A stretch of 64,000 nt of DNA from Sphingomonas sp. Leaf32 (GCF_001421765.1 NZ_LMLA01000011.1:62001-126000), one strand, 5' to 3'. Positions 1 to 10,300 are shown, numbered from the stretch's first letter. Translations and numbers: made by a program. Notes: generated by a model not told the origin, from the letters alone.

Positions 1-930
1 GATGCCCGACCCGCCGTCACCGATCGCGAACAAGGCGTAGCGCAGCGCCCAGGCGGCCATGCCGACCAGCAGCAGCGGCTTCACCCCGAACCGGCGATAG
101 AGCCACGGCATCGAGAACATGAAGACCAGTTCGGACATCTGCCCGATGGCGAGCGTGCCGCCGACATTCTCGATCCCCGCCGCGCCGACATAGGGCGAGG
201 CATAGGCATAATACATCGCCAGCGGGACGGAGATCAGCGTCGCGCACAGGATGAAGATCAGGAAAGACTTCTGCCGCATCAGGCCGAACGCCTCGACGCA
301 GAATACCTGCGCCAGCACGCTGCCGCCCTGCGGTTTGTCGGCTTCGACCGCCGGCAGGGTGATGCTGTAAGCCCCAAGTGCAATCGACACGACCGCCGCG
401 ACGGTGAAGATCTGCGGGCTGGCCGACAGCCCGGCCCAGCCGATGATGAGGCCCGATGCGATCCAGCCGATCGTGCCGAAGGCGCGGACGAAGGGGAAAT
501 TGTCGGTCCGTTCGCCGAAGCTCTTCAGCGCGATGGTGTTCGCGAGGCCCACGGTCGGCATGTAGAGGATCATATAGCCCAGCAGCAGCCAGACGAACGT
601 GCCGCCGCGTTCGGGCGTGATGAGCGAGGGCATCAGGAACAGCAGCACGCCGCCGACCAGATGCAGGATCACCATCAGCATCTTGGGCGCGACATAGCGC
701 GTCGCGACCATGCCGAGCAGCAGCGACCCGACGATCGACGCGATCGGCCCCATCGAAAACGCGTTGCCGATCAGATTGCCGATGCCGACCGTCTGCATCA
801 CCAGGCCGAGCGTGACCTGCCACGCACCCCAGATGAAAAACTGCATGAACATCAATACGCTCAGCCGAACGGTCATCCCGCCATCGACCGACGCGCGACT
901 GCGACGTCCAACACCCTCCGCTATGGCCAT
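1..930 (-). CDS. MFS transporter, NupG/sugar symporter-like (3' end missing)
   Basis: The reading frame enters from the left edge and covers the first 310 residues of an inner-membrane transporter; the C-terminal part lies outside the window. From residue 19 the protein runs MTVRLSVLMFMQFFIWGAWQ and then alternates hydrophobic helices with short polar loops, including an MPTVGLANTIALKSF stretch and RAFGTIGWIASGLIIG, which are typical of the nucleoside:H+ symporter (NupG) group that also includes sugar porters. The start is the ATG at 930, preceded by GGAGGGG seven bases upstream. A longer overlapping frame (17-937) is a shadow and has no transporter features. It follows the halogenase-like genes on the same strand but has its own LacI-type palindrome. 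The substrate is inferred to be a sugar or nucleoside; the sequence does not fix which. Confidence 0.85.
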   Translation of the reverse strand, partial: MAIAEGVGRRSRASVDGGMTVRLSVLMFMQFFIWGAWQVTLGLVMQTVGIGNLIGNAFSMGPIASIVGSLLLGMVATRYVAPKMLMVILHLVGGVLLFLMPSLITPERGGTFVWLLLGYMILYMPTVGLANTIALKSFGERTDNFPFVRAFGTIGWIASGLIIGWAGLSASPQIFTVAAVVSIALGAYSITLPAVEADKPQGGSVLAQVFCVEAFGLMRQKSFLIFILCATLISVPLAMYYAYASPYVGAAGIENVGGTLAIGQMSELVFMFSMPWLYRRFGVKPLLLVGMAAWALRYALFAIGDGGSGI

Positions 931-985
931 GCGCCATCCCCTCCGCGGTTTTGTCTGCTTAATTGGCCCGGAGGCTAGGTGGCTC

Positions 986-999
986 TGACAGCGCTGTAA
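986..999. promoter_or_regulatory. LacI-family operator-like palindrome upstream of the MFS gene
   Basis: TGACAGCGCTGTAA pairs at 6 of 7 positions around a central CG, the usual form of LacI-family operators in proteobacteria. It lies 55 bp upstream of the MFS start, in the 88-bp gap after the last halogenase-like gene. No LacI gene is in the window. The assignment is by form only. Confidence 0.5.
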
Positions 1000-1018
1000 A
1001 GACCGGATGTAACCGTCT

Positions 1019-2599
1019 TCATTGCTTTTGCGTTATACGGTCATCCACCAGACCAGCCATCGACGACCCGCCTTGCCGTAGCGTTCCGTCGTCCGGGCTG
1101 CGGCCGAACCGGTCGATGAACGCCATATGGTCCGGCATCGCGCGCACGCCCGAATCCATCGCCGCCGCGATCCGGGTCATCCGGTGGTCCAGTTCGGCAT
1201 CGCTCAGCAGGTCGGCGATGGGATGGTAGCGCTTCGGCGCGATATTCTGCCCATGCAGCACCGCCAGCCAGCTCGTCTCGCTGAACAGTTCGTTGTCGTG
1301 GCGATAGAGGCGCGCATTCTCGCGAAAGATCGCGATACGCTCGGCCAGCGAATCGGGGATCGCCATGTCGCGGCACCGGCGCCAGAACGGGCTGTCGTCA
1401 CGCACCGTAGCCTTGTAATGCAGGATCAGAAAGTCGCGGATCTGCTCATATTCCGCGCGCGTTCGCCGATTGTAGTAATCGATGTCGGGCTGGTTGAACG
1501 ATCGGTCGGGAAAATTGGTCAGCAGCCGTGCGATGCCCGACTGGATCAGGTGGATCGACGTCGATTCCAGCGGTTCGAGAAATCCCGATGCCAGCCCCAG
1601 CGCGACGACGTTGCGGTCCCATGCCTTGCGCCGCACGCCCGCGGTAAAGCGCAGGAAATTCGGCCCGGCCAGTGCCTCGCCGTCCAGCCCCGCGTCGAGC
1701 ATCGCCAGCGCAGTGGCGTCGTCGGCATAGTCCGAACAATAGACGTGACCATTGCCGGTCCGCGATTGCAGCGGAATGCGCCAGCGCCAGCCGACGCTGG
1801 TCGCGGTCGCGCGCGTGTAGGGCGTCGGATCGGCGACCCGTGCGCAGGGTCGCGCCACCGCCCGGTCGCACGGCAGCCATGCGCGCCAGTCGTCATAGCC
1901 CGCCTGCAGCGCACCCTCGATCAACAGCCCGCGAAAGCCCGAGCAGTCGATGAACAGGTCGCCATCCACACTGCGACCATCGTCCAGCACGACATGGTCG
2001 ACATGACCGTTCGCACCGTTCAGCGCGACATCGACGATCCGCCCCTCGATCCGTTCAACGCCCGCCGCCTCGGCGCGTTCACGCAGATAGCGGGCATAGA
2101 GCGCGGCATCGAACTGGAACGCGTAGGAAATGCCACCGAGCGGCGATCCCGGCCGGCTATGGTCGGGCCGCTGGAACTTGCCTGCGCGCGCCGCGCCAAC
2201 GCCGATGCTGAAGCGGTCGAGTGGCAACGCCCCGCCCATCTGCGCCTGCCGGTACCAGAAGTGATGGAAGTGCAGCCCCTCCATCTCCTGCCCATAGCTG
2301 CCGAACGGGTGGATATAGCGCTCGCCGATCGCACCCCAGTCGACGAATTCGATGCCGAGCTTGAACGTCGCGCAGGTCCGCCGGACGAACTCGTCCTCGT
2401 CGATCCCCAGCAGGCGGTTGAAATACTGGATATGCGGGATCGTCGCCTCGCCCACGCCGACCGTGCCGATCGCTTCGGATTCGACCACCCGGATCGCCAT
2501 GCCGCTGCCCGAGAGGACACGGGAGAAGGCGGCGGCGGCCATCCATCCGGCGGTCCCGCCGCCGACGATGGTGATGCTGCGGATATTGCCGTCCTTCAT
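1019..2599 (-). CDS. Flavin-dependent tryptophan-halogenase-like protein (paralogue 1, last of four)
   Basis: A 526-aa member of the tryptophan halogenase family (PF04820). The N-terminal FAD-binding loop is GGGTAGW (13-19). The catalytic lysine equivalent to Lys79 of PrnA/RebH is K80 in ATFKLGIEF. The glutamate/chloride-site block EPLESTSIHL and the WxWxIP motif (GWRWRIPLQ) are present, so halogenase chemistry is possible. Family members beside TonB receptors are not shown to act on tryptophan; the substrate is unknown. The chosen ATG at 2599 overlaps the upstream stop as ATGA, like the other junctions in this array; an alternative start lies at 2617. It needs a flavin reductase, and none is encoded nearby. 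Confidence 0.9.
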   Translation of the reverse strand: MKDGNIRSITIVGGGTAGWMAAAAFSRVLSGSGMAIRVVESEAIGTVGVGEATIPHIQYFNRLLGIDEDEFVRRTCATFKLGIEFVDWGAIGERYIHPFGSYGQEMEGLHFHHFWYRQAQMGGALPLDRFSIGVGAARAGKFQRPDHSRPGSPLGGISYAFQFDAALYARYLRERAEAAGVERIEGRIVDVALNGANGHVDHVVLDDGRSVDGDLFIDCSGFRGLLIEGALQAGYDDWRAWLPCDRAVARPCARVADPTPYTRATATSVGWRWRIPLQSRTGNGHVYCSDYADDATALAMLDAGLDGEALAGPNFLRFTAGVRRKAWDRNVVALGLASGFLEPLESTSIHLIQSGIARLLTNFPDRSFNQPDIDYYNRRTRAEYEQIRDFLILHYKATVRDDSPFWRRCRDMAIPDSLAERIAIFRENARLYRHDNELFSETSWLAVLHGQNIAPKRYHPIADLLSDAELDHRMTRIAAAMDSGVRAMPDHMAFIDRFGRSPDDGTLRQGGSSMAGLVDDRITQKQ

Positions 2600-4104
2600 G
2601 CCGCCACCGTCGGGCAATAGCGCGACAGGAATTCGCCGTGCGACGGCATCCGCTGCACCGCCGCCGCCATGGCGTTGCGCATCGATGCCAGGCTGTGCGC
2701 GACCTCGCTGCCCGGCAACGTCGCAACGATCGGATCGGACGCCACCGGCACGATCCCCTGCCCCAGCATCACCGCGACCCAGCTCGGCCGCGCGAACAGT
2801 TCGTCATTGTACCGGAACACCCGCCCCGTCTCACGGAACAGTTCGATCTTGTGCAGCAGCGTGTCGGGCAAGGTCATGGTCCGACAGTAATTCCAGAACG
2901 GCGTGTCGTCGCGCGTCGTCGCCGCATAATGCAGGATGATGAAGTCGCGCACCTGTTCGAACTCGGTACGCATGTGGCGGTTATATTCGGTGCGCAGGAT
3001 GTCGGGAATGTCCCCGCGCGGGAACAGCGAGATGAACCGGCTGATCCCCTCCTGAATCAGATAGATCGACGTCGATTCGAGCGGTTCGAGGAACCCGGCC
3101 GCCAGGCCGATGGCGATGCAACTGCCCTGCCAGAAGCGCTCCCGGCACCCGGCCGTGAACGCGATCCGGCGTGGATCGGCGAGCGGCGGAGCGTCGAGAT
3201 TGGCGAGCAGGACATCGCGTGCCGCCTCCTCCGACTGGAACGCGCTGGCAAAGATATGGCCGTTGCCGACCCGGCGCTGGGTCGGGATGCGCCATTGCCA
3301 TCCGGCGTCGCGCGCGGTCGATCGGGTATAGGGCGTCGGCGGCCCGGCATGGCCGCTCGGCACCGCCAGCGCGGTATCGCAGGGCAGCCAGCGGCTCCAG
3401 TCGACGAACCCGACGCCCAGCGTCTGCCCGGTCAGCAGCGCGCGAAACCCAGTGCAATCGAAGAAAAAATCCCCCTCGACCATGCGCCCGTCGGACAGGG
3501 TCAGCCCGGCAATGTTCCCGCGCGCATCCTGCCGAACCACACCTACCATCCCTTCGACCCGCACCACGCCCCGCGCCTCGGCATAGCGGCGCAGGAACCG
3601 GGCATAGAGCGTCGCATCGAAGTGATAGGCATAGCGGATCTGCGACAGCACCGATCGCGGATTGGGATCGGGCAGCGCGAACCGCCCGGCCTGCGCCGCC
3701 ACCGCGCACAGGCTGTACGCCTCGATTCCGTCGGTCGCGCCGTCCTGCCGGGCGCGCAGCCAATATTGGTGGAAATCGATCCCCTGCATGTCGACACCAT
3801 GCTGGCCGAACGGGTGGATGTAGCGTGTCCCCTTCGCCCCCCAGTCGACGAACTCGATCCCCAGCTTGAACGTGGCCTGCGTCGCGGCCATGAAGTCGGC
3901 CTCGTCCACGCCCAGCATCTGGTTGAAGGCGAGGATGTCGGGGATGGTCGCCTCGCCCACCCCGACCGTGCCGATGGCGTCGGATTCGACCAGGGTGATG
4001 GCGACGTCCTTCGGGTCCAGCAGGCTGGACAGCGCGGCCGCCGTCATCCACCCCGCCGAACCGCCACCGACGATCACGATCCGGCGCAACAGCGGGGCGG
4101 TCAC
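2596..4104 (-). CDS. Flavin-dependent tryptophan-halogenase-like protein (paralogue 2)
   Basis: 502 aa, FAD loop GGGSAGW (13-19), catalytic Lys at K80 (ATFKLGIEFVDW), WxWxIP motif (GWQWRIPTQ) and EPLESTSIYL all intact, so this paralogue looks active. It begins with GTG at 4104, overlapping the stop of paralogue 3 by four bases (GTGA), and ends in an ATGA overlap with paralogue 1; the genes are therefore translationally coupled. N-terminal blocks such as IGTVGVGEAT are shared with paralogues 1 and 4, showing an origin by duplication. Substrate unknown; from the context it probably works with the TonB receptor and MFS transporter. Confidence 0.9.
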   Translation of the reverse strand: MTAPLLRRIVIVGGGSAGWMTAAALSSLLDPKDVAITLVESDAIGTVGVGEATIPDILAFNQMLGVDEADFMAATQATFKLGIEFVDWGAKGTRYIHPFGQHGVDMQGIDFHQYWLRARQDGATDGIEAYSLCAVAAQAGRFALPDPNPRSVLSQIRYAYHFDATLYARFLRRYAEARGVVRVEGMVGVVRQDARGNIAGLTLSDGRMVEGDFFFDCTGFRALLTGQTLGVGFVDWSRWLPCDTALAVPSGHAGPPTPYTRSTARDAGWQWRIPTQRRVGNGHIFASAFQSEEAARDVLLANLDAPPLADPRRIAFTAGCRERFWQGSCIAIGLAAGFLEPLESTSIYLIQEGISRFISLFPRGDIPDILRTEYNRHMRTEFEQVRDFIILHYAATTRDDTPFWNYCRTMTLPDTLLHKIELFRETGRVFRYNDELFARPSWVAVMLGQGIVPVASDPIVATLPGSEVAHSLASMRNAMAAAVQRMPSHGEFLSRYCPTVAA

Positions 4105-5522
4105 GACGCGGCCTTTCGCAGATACTGCTCCAGTTGCGTGCGATACACGCGGGCGGGCGGCAACGTCGCCACCCCCTGTTCGATCTCGCGCGCCATGCCG
4201 GACAGGAACTGCGCGACCTGCGCCTTGTCTGCACGGGTCGCCAGCGGATCGTGCCGCGCCGGATACCGCCCCGAACCCAGATGCAGGATCAGCCAGTCCT
4301 CCGGGTGAAAGGGTTCGAGGTCATAGGCGACCAGCACCCCGCGCCGTTCGAACATCGTCAGCTTGCGCACCAGCTTTTCAGGTACCTGCGCGGCTCGCGC
4401 GGCATCCCAATAGGGACCGTCCGGCAAGCCGTCGACCGCGAACAGCGCCTGCTGGAACAGCGCGGCATGGTCATGATCCTCGGCGAAGCGGCGATTATAC
4501 TCCGCCGCCTCTACGCGCGCGTCGGCCGATACCGGGATCAGCGTCAGCAACCGGTCGATGTCGCGTTCCAGCAGCAGCATCGGCGCGGGGGTCAACGGCT
4601 CGACCACCCCCGCCGCCTGCCCCACACCGACGCAATTGCCGACCCATGCGCGGGCACGCCGGCCGAGCGTCGCCTCCCCGCCGGCAACATAGCCGGGCGC
4701 ACCGACGATCGTCCGCCGGGTCCGCCCTTTCAGCGGCGTATCGCTTTCCCACCCCTGCGGTGTCGCGCGCAGGGTCCTGAGCGGTGCCTGGTCGTCGGCT
4801 GGCACATCCTGCACGGCAAGGGCGATGCGACGCCCGCTGGGGGCATCATGCGCCACGGCGGACAGCAATCGCGCCGCCGGTCCCGACACATCGACGTACA
4901 GGTCCGCCGTCACGACGCGCCCGTCGTCCATCGTCACGCCCGTGATCGCACCATCGGCCGCGTCGACGGAGGCGACCATACCCGCCACCTGCTCGACCCG
5001 GGTCGGCAGGTCGAACAACCGCGCATAGTCCGCCGGATCGAACTGATAGCCATATTCGGCGCGCGACAACGGATGCGACGCACCGTTCGCCGCCGCGCGC
5101 GGCGGATGGACGAACACGCCACGCCGTGCCGCCTGCAATCCGGGCACGAACGGATCGATCCCGCCGGCCCCGGCCAGCCCGAGATACTGATGGAACTGCA
5201 CGCCATCGATCACCGGAAAGGGCAAGGCGAACGACTGCATCCACGACCGCCCCGCGCCCCAGCCGGCATAGCGGGTGCCCCATGAAAATGCGGTCGTACT
5301 GTCCAGCGTCAGCCGCCGCTCGTCCAGCCCGGCCGCCAGGTTGAAGGCATAGCCCGACGGCCCGGTGACATTGCCGTAGAACAGGTCGCTCTCGCCCTGC
5401 CCTCCGGCCCGCGCCCACAGGATGGCAACTGAGGGCGGCAATTGCCGCGCCAGCGCCGCCAGCGTCATGCGCGCGGCAAGGCCGTCGCCGCACACCAGAA
5501 TGCGTTCGATCGCGGCCATCAC
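4101..5522 (-). CDS. Degenerate tryptophan-halogenase-like flavoprotein (paralogue 3)
   Basis: 473 aa and clearly related along its length to its neighbours, but stripped of catalytic landmarks. The FAD loop reads CGDGLAARM rather than GGGTAGW. The position of the catalytic Lys is S80 (TTAFSWGTRYAGW). The EPLEST block, with the conserved Glu and the halide-contacting Thr, reads EPLTPAP. The WxWxIP motif is reduced to GWESDTP. It is also shorter than the other three. It sits between two intact paralogues with four-base overlaps on both sides (start GTG 5522 or ATG 5519), so the frame has been kept open. It is probably a non-halogenating flavoprotein or a structural partner; this is inference. 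Confidence 0.8.
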   Translation of the reverse strand: MMAAIERILVCGDGLAARMTLAALARQLPPSVAILWARAGGQGESDLFYGNVTGPSGYAFNLAAGLDERRLTLDSTTAFSWGTRYAGWGAGRSWMQSFALPFPVIDGVQFHQYLGLAGAGGIDPFVPGLQAARRGVFVHPPRAAANGASHPLSRAEYGYQFDPADYARLFDLPTRVEQVAGMVASVDAADGAITGVTMDDGRVVTADLYVDVSGPAARLLSAVAHDAPSGRRIALAVQDVPADDQAPLRTLRATPQGWESDTPLKGRTRRTIVGAPGYVAGGEATLGRRARAWVGNCVGVGQAAGVVEPLTPAPMLLLERDIDRLLTLIPVSADARVEAAEYNRRFAEDHDHAALFQQALFAVDGLPDGPYWDAARAAQVPEKLVRKLTMFERRGVLVAYDLEPFHPEDWLILHLGSGRYPARHDPLATRADKAQVAQFLSGMAREIEQGVATLPPARVYRTQLEQYLRKAAS

Positions 5523-7036
5523 GCGGCCAGCCCGGCGGCGGCGGGCGATCGACGGATATAGTCGGCATGGTCCGGCGTCGCGCGCACCGCATCGGCGACC
5601 TCCGCCCGCAACGCCGCCGCACGCTTCACCAGCGCGCCGGCCGCCATGCCCGCCACGCGCGGATCACAGGCACCCGGCACCAGCCCTTGGCCCAGCATCA
5701 CCGCGATCCAGCTGGGCGGCAGGAACAGCCCGAACTGATAGGGCACGACATAGCCGCGCGTCCGCCAAGTATCGATCTTGTGCCGCAGGCTGTCGGGCAG
5801 CGTCAGCGCGCGGAAATGCCGCCACATCGGGCTGTCGTCGCGCTGTGTGGCGACATAGTGCAGCAGCAGGAAGTCGCGCACCCGTTCGAAATGCAGCGCC
5901 ATGCGCTGGTTATATTCGTCGATATCCTCCGCCGCGAAGCCGCGGTCCGGGAACAGTCCCAGCAACTCGGTGATCCCGTCCTGAATGAGATGGATCGACG
6001 TCGATTCGAGCGGTTCGAGGAAGCCGCCAGCCAACCCGATCGCCACGACGTTGCGCTTCCAGAAGTCGCGCCGCCGCCCCGTCGTAAAACGCAACCGGCG
6101 CGGCTCCGCCTGCATCGGCGCGTCGAGATGGTCGATCAGTTGCTGCTGCGCATCGTCGTCGGAAATGAAATCGCTGCAATAGACATGGCCGTTGCCGACC
6201 CGGTGCTGCAACGGGATGCGCCACTGCCACCCCGCCGTCCGCGCCGTCGCACGGGTATAGGGGCCGAGCGGGCCGCGACTCTCGGTCGGGACGGCGACCG
6301 CGCGGTTGCACGGCAGCCAGCGGCTCCAGTCGTCATAGCCCGACTGCAACGCGCCCTCGATCAGCAGGCCGCGAAACCCCGAACAGTCGATGAACAGGTC
6401 GGCCCCGATCACCCGCCCATCGGCGAGCGTGACGTTCCGGACGAAGCCGTTGCCGCCGTCCAGCGCGACATCGACCACCTTGCCCTCGCTTCGCTCGACG
6501 CCCCGCGCCTCGGCATAGCGACGCAGGAAGGCGGCATAGAGCGAGGCGTCGAACTGATAGGCATAGCCGAAGCTCGATTCGACCCGTCCCGGCTCGCTCG
6601 CGGGATGGCGGAACCGATTCTGCTCGGCGGCGATGACGGGATAGGAATACTCGTCCAGCCGGCTGGTATCGCCCATCGCGCGAAGCCGCAGCCATTGGTG
6701 ATAGAACGGGATGCCGTCGTCGACAGGCCCGTAATTACCGAACGGGTGGATGTAGCGGTCGCCGATCCGGCCCCAGTCGCAAAATTCGATGCCCAGCTTG
6801 TAGGTCGCCTCGGTCGCCCGCATCAGTTCGGGTTCGGCGATGCCCAGCGTCGTGTTGAACGCGCGGATATGCGGCAGCGTCGCTTCGCCGACGCCGACCG
6901 TCCCGATCTCTTCCGATTCGATCAGCCGGACGGCGACGTCCAGCCCGGCCAGCCTGTTCGCAAGCGCAGCGGCGGTCATCCACCCCGCCGTGCCGCCACC
7001 GACGATACAGACCGATGCGATCCGCCGATCGGTCAT
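5519..7036 (-). CDS. Flavin-dependent tryptophan-halogenase-like protein (paralogue 4, first of operon)
   Basis: 505 aa with FAD loop GGGTAGW (13-19), catalytic Lys K80 (ATYKLGIEFCDW), WxWxIP motif (GWQWRIPLQ) and EPLESTSIHL, so all expected residues are in place. It is the promoter-proximal gene of the leftward four-gene array and is divergent from the TonB-dependent receptor across a 357-bp gap. The ATG at 7036 is the only sensible start; the ribosome site (GGGATTG) is weak. Similar halogenase-like genes accompany TonB receptors and sugar permeases in Xanthomonas and Caulobacter carbohydrate loci. Confidence 0.9.
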   Translation of the reverse strand: MTDRRIASVCIVGGGTAGWMTAAALANRLAGLDVAVRLIESEEIGTVGVGEATLPHIRAFNTTLGIAEPELMRATEATYKLGIEFCDWGRIGDRYIHPFGNYGPVDDGIPFYHQWLRLRAMGDTSRLDEYSYPVIAAEQNRFRHPASEPGRVESSFGYAYQFDASLYAAFLRRYAEARGVERSEGKVVDVALDGGNGFVRNVTLADGRVIGADLFIDCSGFRGLLIEGALQSGYDDWSRWLPCNRAVAVPTESRGPLGPYTRATARTAGWQWRIPLQHRVGNGHVYCSDFISDDDAQQQLIDHLDAPMQAEPRRLRFTTGRRRDFWKRNVVAIGLAGGFLEPLESTSIHLIQDGITELLGLFPDRGFAAEDIDEYNQRMALHFERVRDFLLLHYVATQRDDSPMWRHFRALTLPDSLRHKIDTWRTRGYVVPYQFGLFLPPSWIAVMLGQGLVPGACDPRVAGMAAGALVKRAAALRAEVADAVRATPDHADYIRRSPAAAGLAA

Positions 7037-7167
7037 GGCGCATCAATCCCGACAAATCCCCACCGTGCCATCCCGCTCCCCTTCCCCGCCTTCATAACAA
7101 TACCAAAGACTTTTTACAGTATTTGTGACACTTCGCCGCAGCGCAGCAACCTTAACAGGAGAAATCA

Positions 7168-7251
7168 TTGGTTTCTCTACATGAAAGGCCGGTTCCGTAC
7201 GAAATTGTCAACGCAGTCACGAAAAATGTTACCGCTATCTTGTCCGACTAA
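7168..7251 (+). CDS. Possible 27-aa leader peptide
   Basis: A TTG-started frame of 27 codons follows an AGGAGA ribosome site with six-base spacing. The product begins VSLHERPVPYEIVNAVT and reads like protein rather than random sequence, but it matches nothing I recognise. It lies in the leader of the TonB receptor gene, about 140 bp before its start. It could be a leader peptide, a remnant of a lost gene, or chance. Confidence 0.2.
   Translation: MVSLHERPVPYEIVNAVTKNVTAILSD
7226..7240. promoter_or_regulatory. Imperfect LacI-type operator candidate
   Basis: The core GTTACCGCTATC within ATGTTACCGCTATCT pairs at 4 of 6 positions around a central CG. This is weaker than the site at 986-999 but lies where a receptor operator would be expected. 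Confidence 0.25.
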
Positions 7252-7393
7252 AACGGATCAGTTATGCGATGAATCGTAGCCGATGCTGTTTGGTTCAAGT
7301 CGTATTCTATCACGACCTGCGGCCCATCTGGATCGGACACGGGGGAACCAGGACGGTCGGAACAACGGACCGCTTCAGGGAGGGGTTATTGCA

Positions 7394-10300
7394 ATGAGAA
7401 CACACGGATTCCGCGTTCGATCGCGCTCGGCCAAGTGCCTGCTGATGGCAACGTCGGCGCTGACCTTGGCACTGACGCCGTCGATTGCCTCGGCACAGAG
7501 CGCCGCGACCGATCCGGAAGGGGAACCGGCGGTCACCTCGCAAGGACCGCAGACGACGACCGATACCGAAATCGTCGTGACCGGCATCCGCGCCGCGCTG
7601 GAATCGGCCAAGGAAACGAAGCGCAAGGCATCGACCTTCGTCGATTCGATCACCGCATCGGACATCGCGACCCTGCCCGACCTGTCGGTTGCCGAAGCGA
7701 TCGGCCGCATCCCCGGCGTCACCATCTCGCGCTTCCCGACCGGCGGCGCCAGCCCCGACTTTCCCTCGCCCGAAGGTCGCGGCAATCTGGTGCGCGGCCT
7801 CGGCTTCGTGCGTTCGGAGTTCAACGGTCGTGACGCCTTCTCGGCGAACGGCGGCCGCTCGCTCGACTTTTCCAGCATCCCGCCCGAACTGGTCGGCGGC
7901 GTCGACGTCTACAAGAACCAGAGCGCCGACCTGATCGAAGGCGGCATCGGCGGGTCGATCAACCTGCGCACGCTGGAACCGTTCGACAGCAGGAAGGACC
8001 TGTTCGTCGTCGCGGTCGACGGCACCTATTCCGACCTGCGCAAGAAATGGTCGCCGCAGGCCAGCATCACCGCTGGCAAGCGCTGGAACACCGGCATCGG
8101 CGAATTCGGTATCCTCGGTTCCTATTCGCGCTCGCGCCTCGATTCGCGCATCCATGGCTGGCAGCAGAACGCGCCGATGCCGCGCGTGCTGAACGGGAAC
8201 GGCAATGTGCCGGAAACCAGCTTCACCGGCGCGAACAAGGTCAATGAATTCACCGGCGTCGATCCGTCGCGGATCATCGGCACCACCCCCGGTTTCCAGC
8301 TGCGCACCAACGACGTCGATCGCGAACGCATCAGCTATTATCTGGCGGCGCAGTGGAAGAGCGACGGTATCCAGGTAACCGGCAAATACATTCGCGCCGA
8401 AAACAAGATCAACAGCACCGAACGCACCTTCGAATGGTTCCCCGAACACGATACCGGCACCACCGCCGGCATTCAGGACCTCGTACTCGACAAGAACTGG
8501 GGCTCGGCCGGCACGCCGATGTGCAGCGGCCCCGGCGGCTTCCCGTCCAATCCGGGGGATTGCGAACGGCTGATCCCGGTGCGCGGCGGCCTGATGGAAT
8601 CGGGCTATGTCACCAACAACGCCGATTCGTGGACCGGCGCGCGCGGTTCGCCGGTCGGTTCGCTCGGCATCGGCAAGATCGAGGAAGCGACCACCGAAGA
8701 TTTCAGCCTCAACGTGAAGTGGAACGCCACCGACCGCCTCTTCATCACCCTCGATGGTCAGTACACCAAGGCCGACGCGCGGCAGCGTTCGATCTGGGGC
8801 GGGATGAATACCTATCTCAACTGGAAGATCCGGCACGACCTCGACAATCCGTCGATCCAGTTCCTGATCGACCCGCAGCACCGGTTCAACCCGAACCAGA
8901 CGCGCTTCACCGGCGACCGCGCTGCGACCGCGACCACCGCCGGCGTGTTCATCCCGACGCCGACCAGCACCGCCGACTTCAACGGGTCGTCATGGCAGTT
9001 CGCCGCCGATCAGTTCCAGGTCGGCACCGGCGATTTGAAGGCATTCCGTGGCGATCTTGCCTATGACGTATCGGGCGGTGAGGGTCTGGCCAGCTGGTTC
9101 GACAGCGTAAAGTTCGGCGCGCGCTATTCGGAACGCAGTCAGGTCAATTCGGAAATGGCGCTCAACTGGGGTTCGATCGCGCCGGCATGGGACGGTCGTG
9201 GCGGCTTCGCGGTCGCGGGTACCTTCCAGAACCCGTCCAAGGGATTCGAGGCGGTCGACTTCTCGAACTTCTTCCGCGGCGGCGTGGTGCAGGGCGCGAA
9301 CAATTCGTTCGTGTTCGTGAACCAGGACCTGTTGTCGAGCTATGCGAACTTCCGCAACTACCTGAACAGCGAACCCCAACTTGCGAACGCCAATTACAAC
9401 TGGGTTCCGCGCGGCACGTCGGACGGTTCGCGTTTCGGCAACCCGATCTTCCGTCCGGAAGATACGTCGAACATCATGGAAAAGACGCGCAACGCCTATG
9501 TCCGCGTCGACTTCAAGCATGAATTCGACAACGAGATGTCGGTCGATGGCAATGTCGGCGTCCGCTACGTCCGCACCGATCTGGACTCGTCGGGTTTCCA
9601 GGCATTCCGTCCGTTCGTTGCGGATATCCAGACCGCGGCGGTCACCAACGGCATCCGCACCCGCACCGACGACGCGGAAAGCCGCGACGATCCGCGCGAC
9701 TTCCTGCCGCAGACGGTCGCGTATGCCGCGCAGAATGCCATCCCGCGCACGCTCAAGCTGCAGGACGAGCACTGGCTGCCGTCGGTCAACATCAAGTGGA
9801 ACCTGAACCGTGAGATGCTGTTCCGCGCGGCGTACAGCAAGGGGTTGAGCCGACCGAACGTGCAGGACCTGCGCGCGTCGCAGGAATATGTCCCGACGGT
9901 CAACCGCATCGCCTTTCCGCAGATCACCGATCGCAACGATCCGCTGTTCGGTATCGATCGCGGTGCGCAGAACATCACGACCGGCGAAATCCGAGTCAGC
10001 CGGGGCAACCCGTTCCTGAAACCCACTACCGCCGACAGCTTCGACCTGTCGTACGAATGGTATTTCAAGGGCGGGTATCTGTCGGTCGCGGGCTTCTACA
10101 AGGACCTGCGCAACATCATCTCCAACGGCGACCTGCCGCTGGGATCGGTCACACTCGACGGCCGGCAGGTGCCGATCATCTATAACGGCCCGGTGAACCA
10201 GGCGAAGGCCAAGGTGAAAGGCATCGAGATCGGCTATCAGCAGTTCTTCGACTTCCTGCCCGGACCGCTCAAGCATCTGGGGTTCCAAGGGAACTACACG

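Larger units (their letters stand above)
7037..7393. other. Divergent promoter region between halogenase array and TonB receptor
   Basis: This 357-bp gap is noticeably AT-richer than its surroundings and must carry both divergent promoters. It holds a possible imperfect LacI-type site (7226-7240) and a tiny open frame with a good ribosome site (7168-7251). No confident -35/-10 pair could be assigned. Confidence 0.6.

Noticed and set aside
17..937. 306-aa frame on the minus strand at the left edge
   Set aside because: It is the out-of-frame shadow of the MFS transporter, whose own frame is open to the edge and has clear membrane helices and a ribosome site.
1127..7279. Long plus-strand frames of about 500-570 aa opposite the halogenase array
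   Set aside because: They are antisense frames kept open by high GC and third-position bias; the minus-strand frames carry family motifs.
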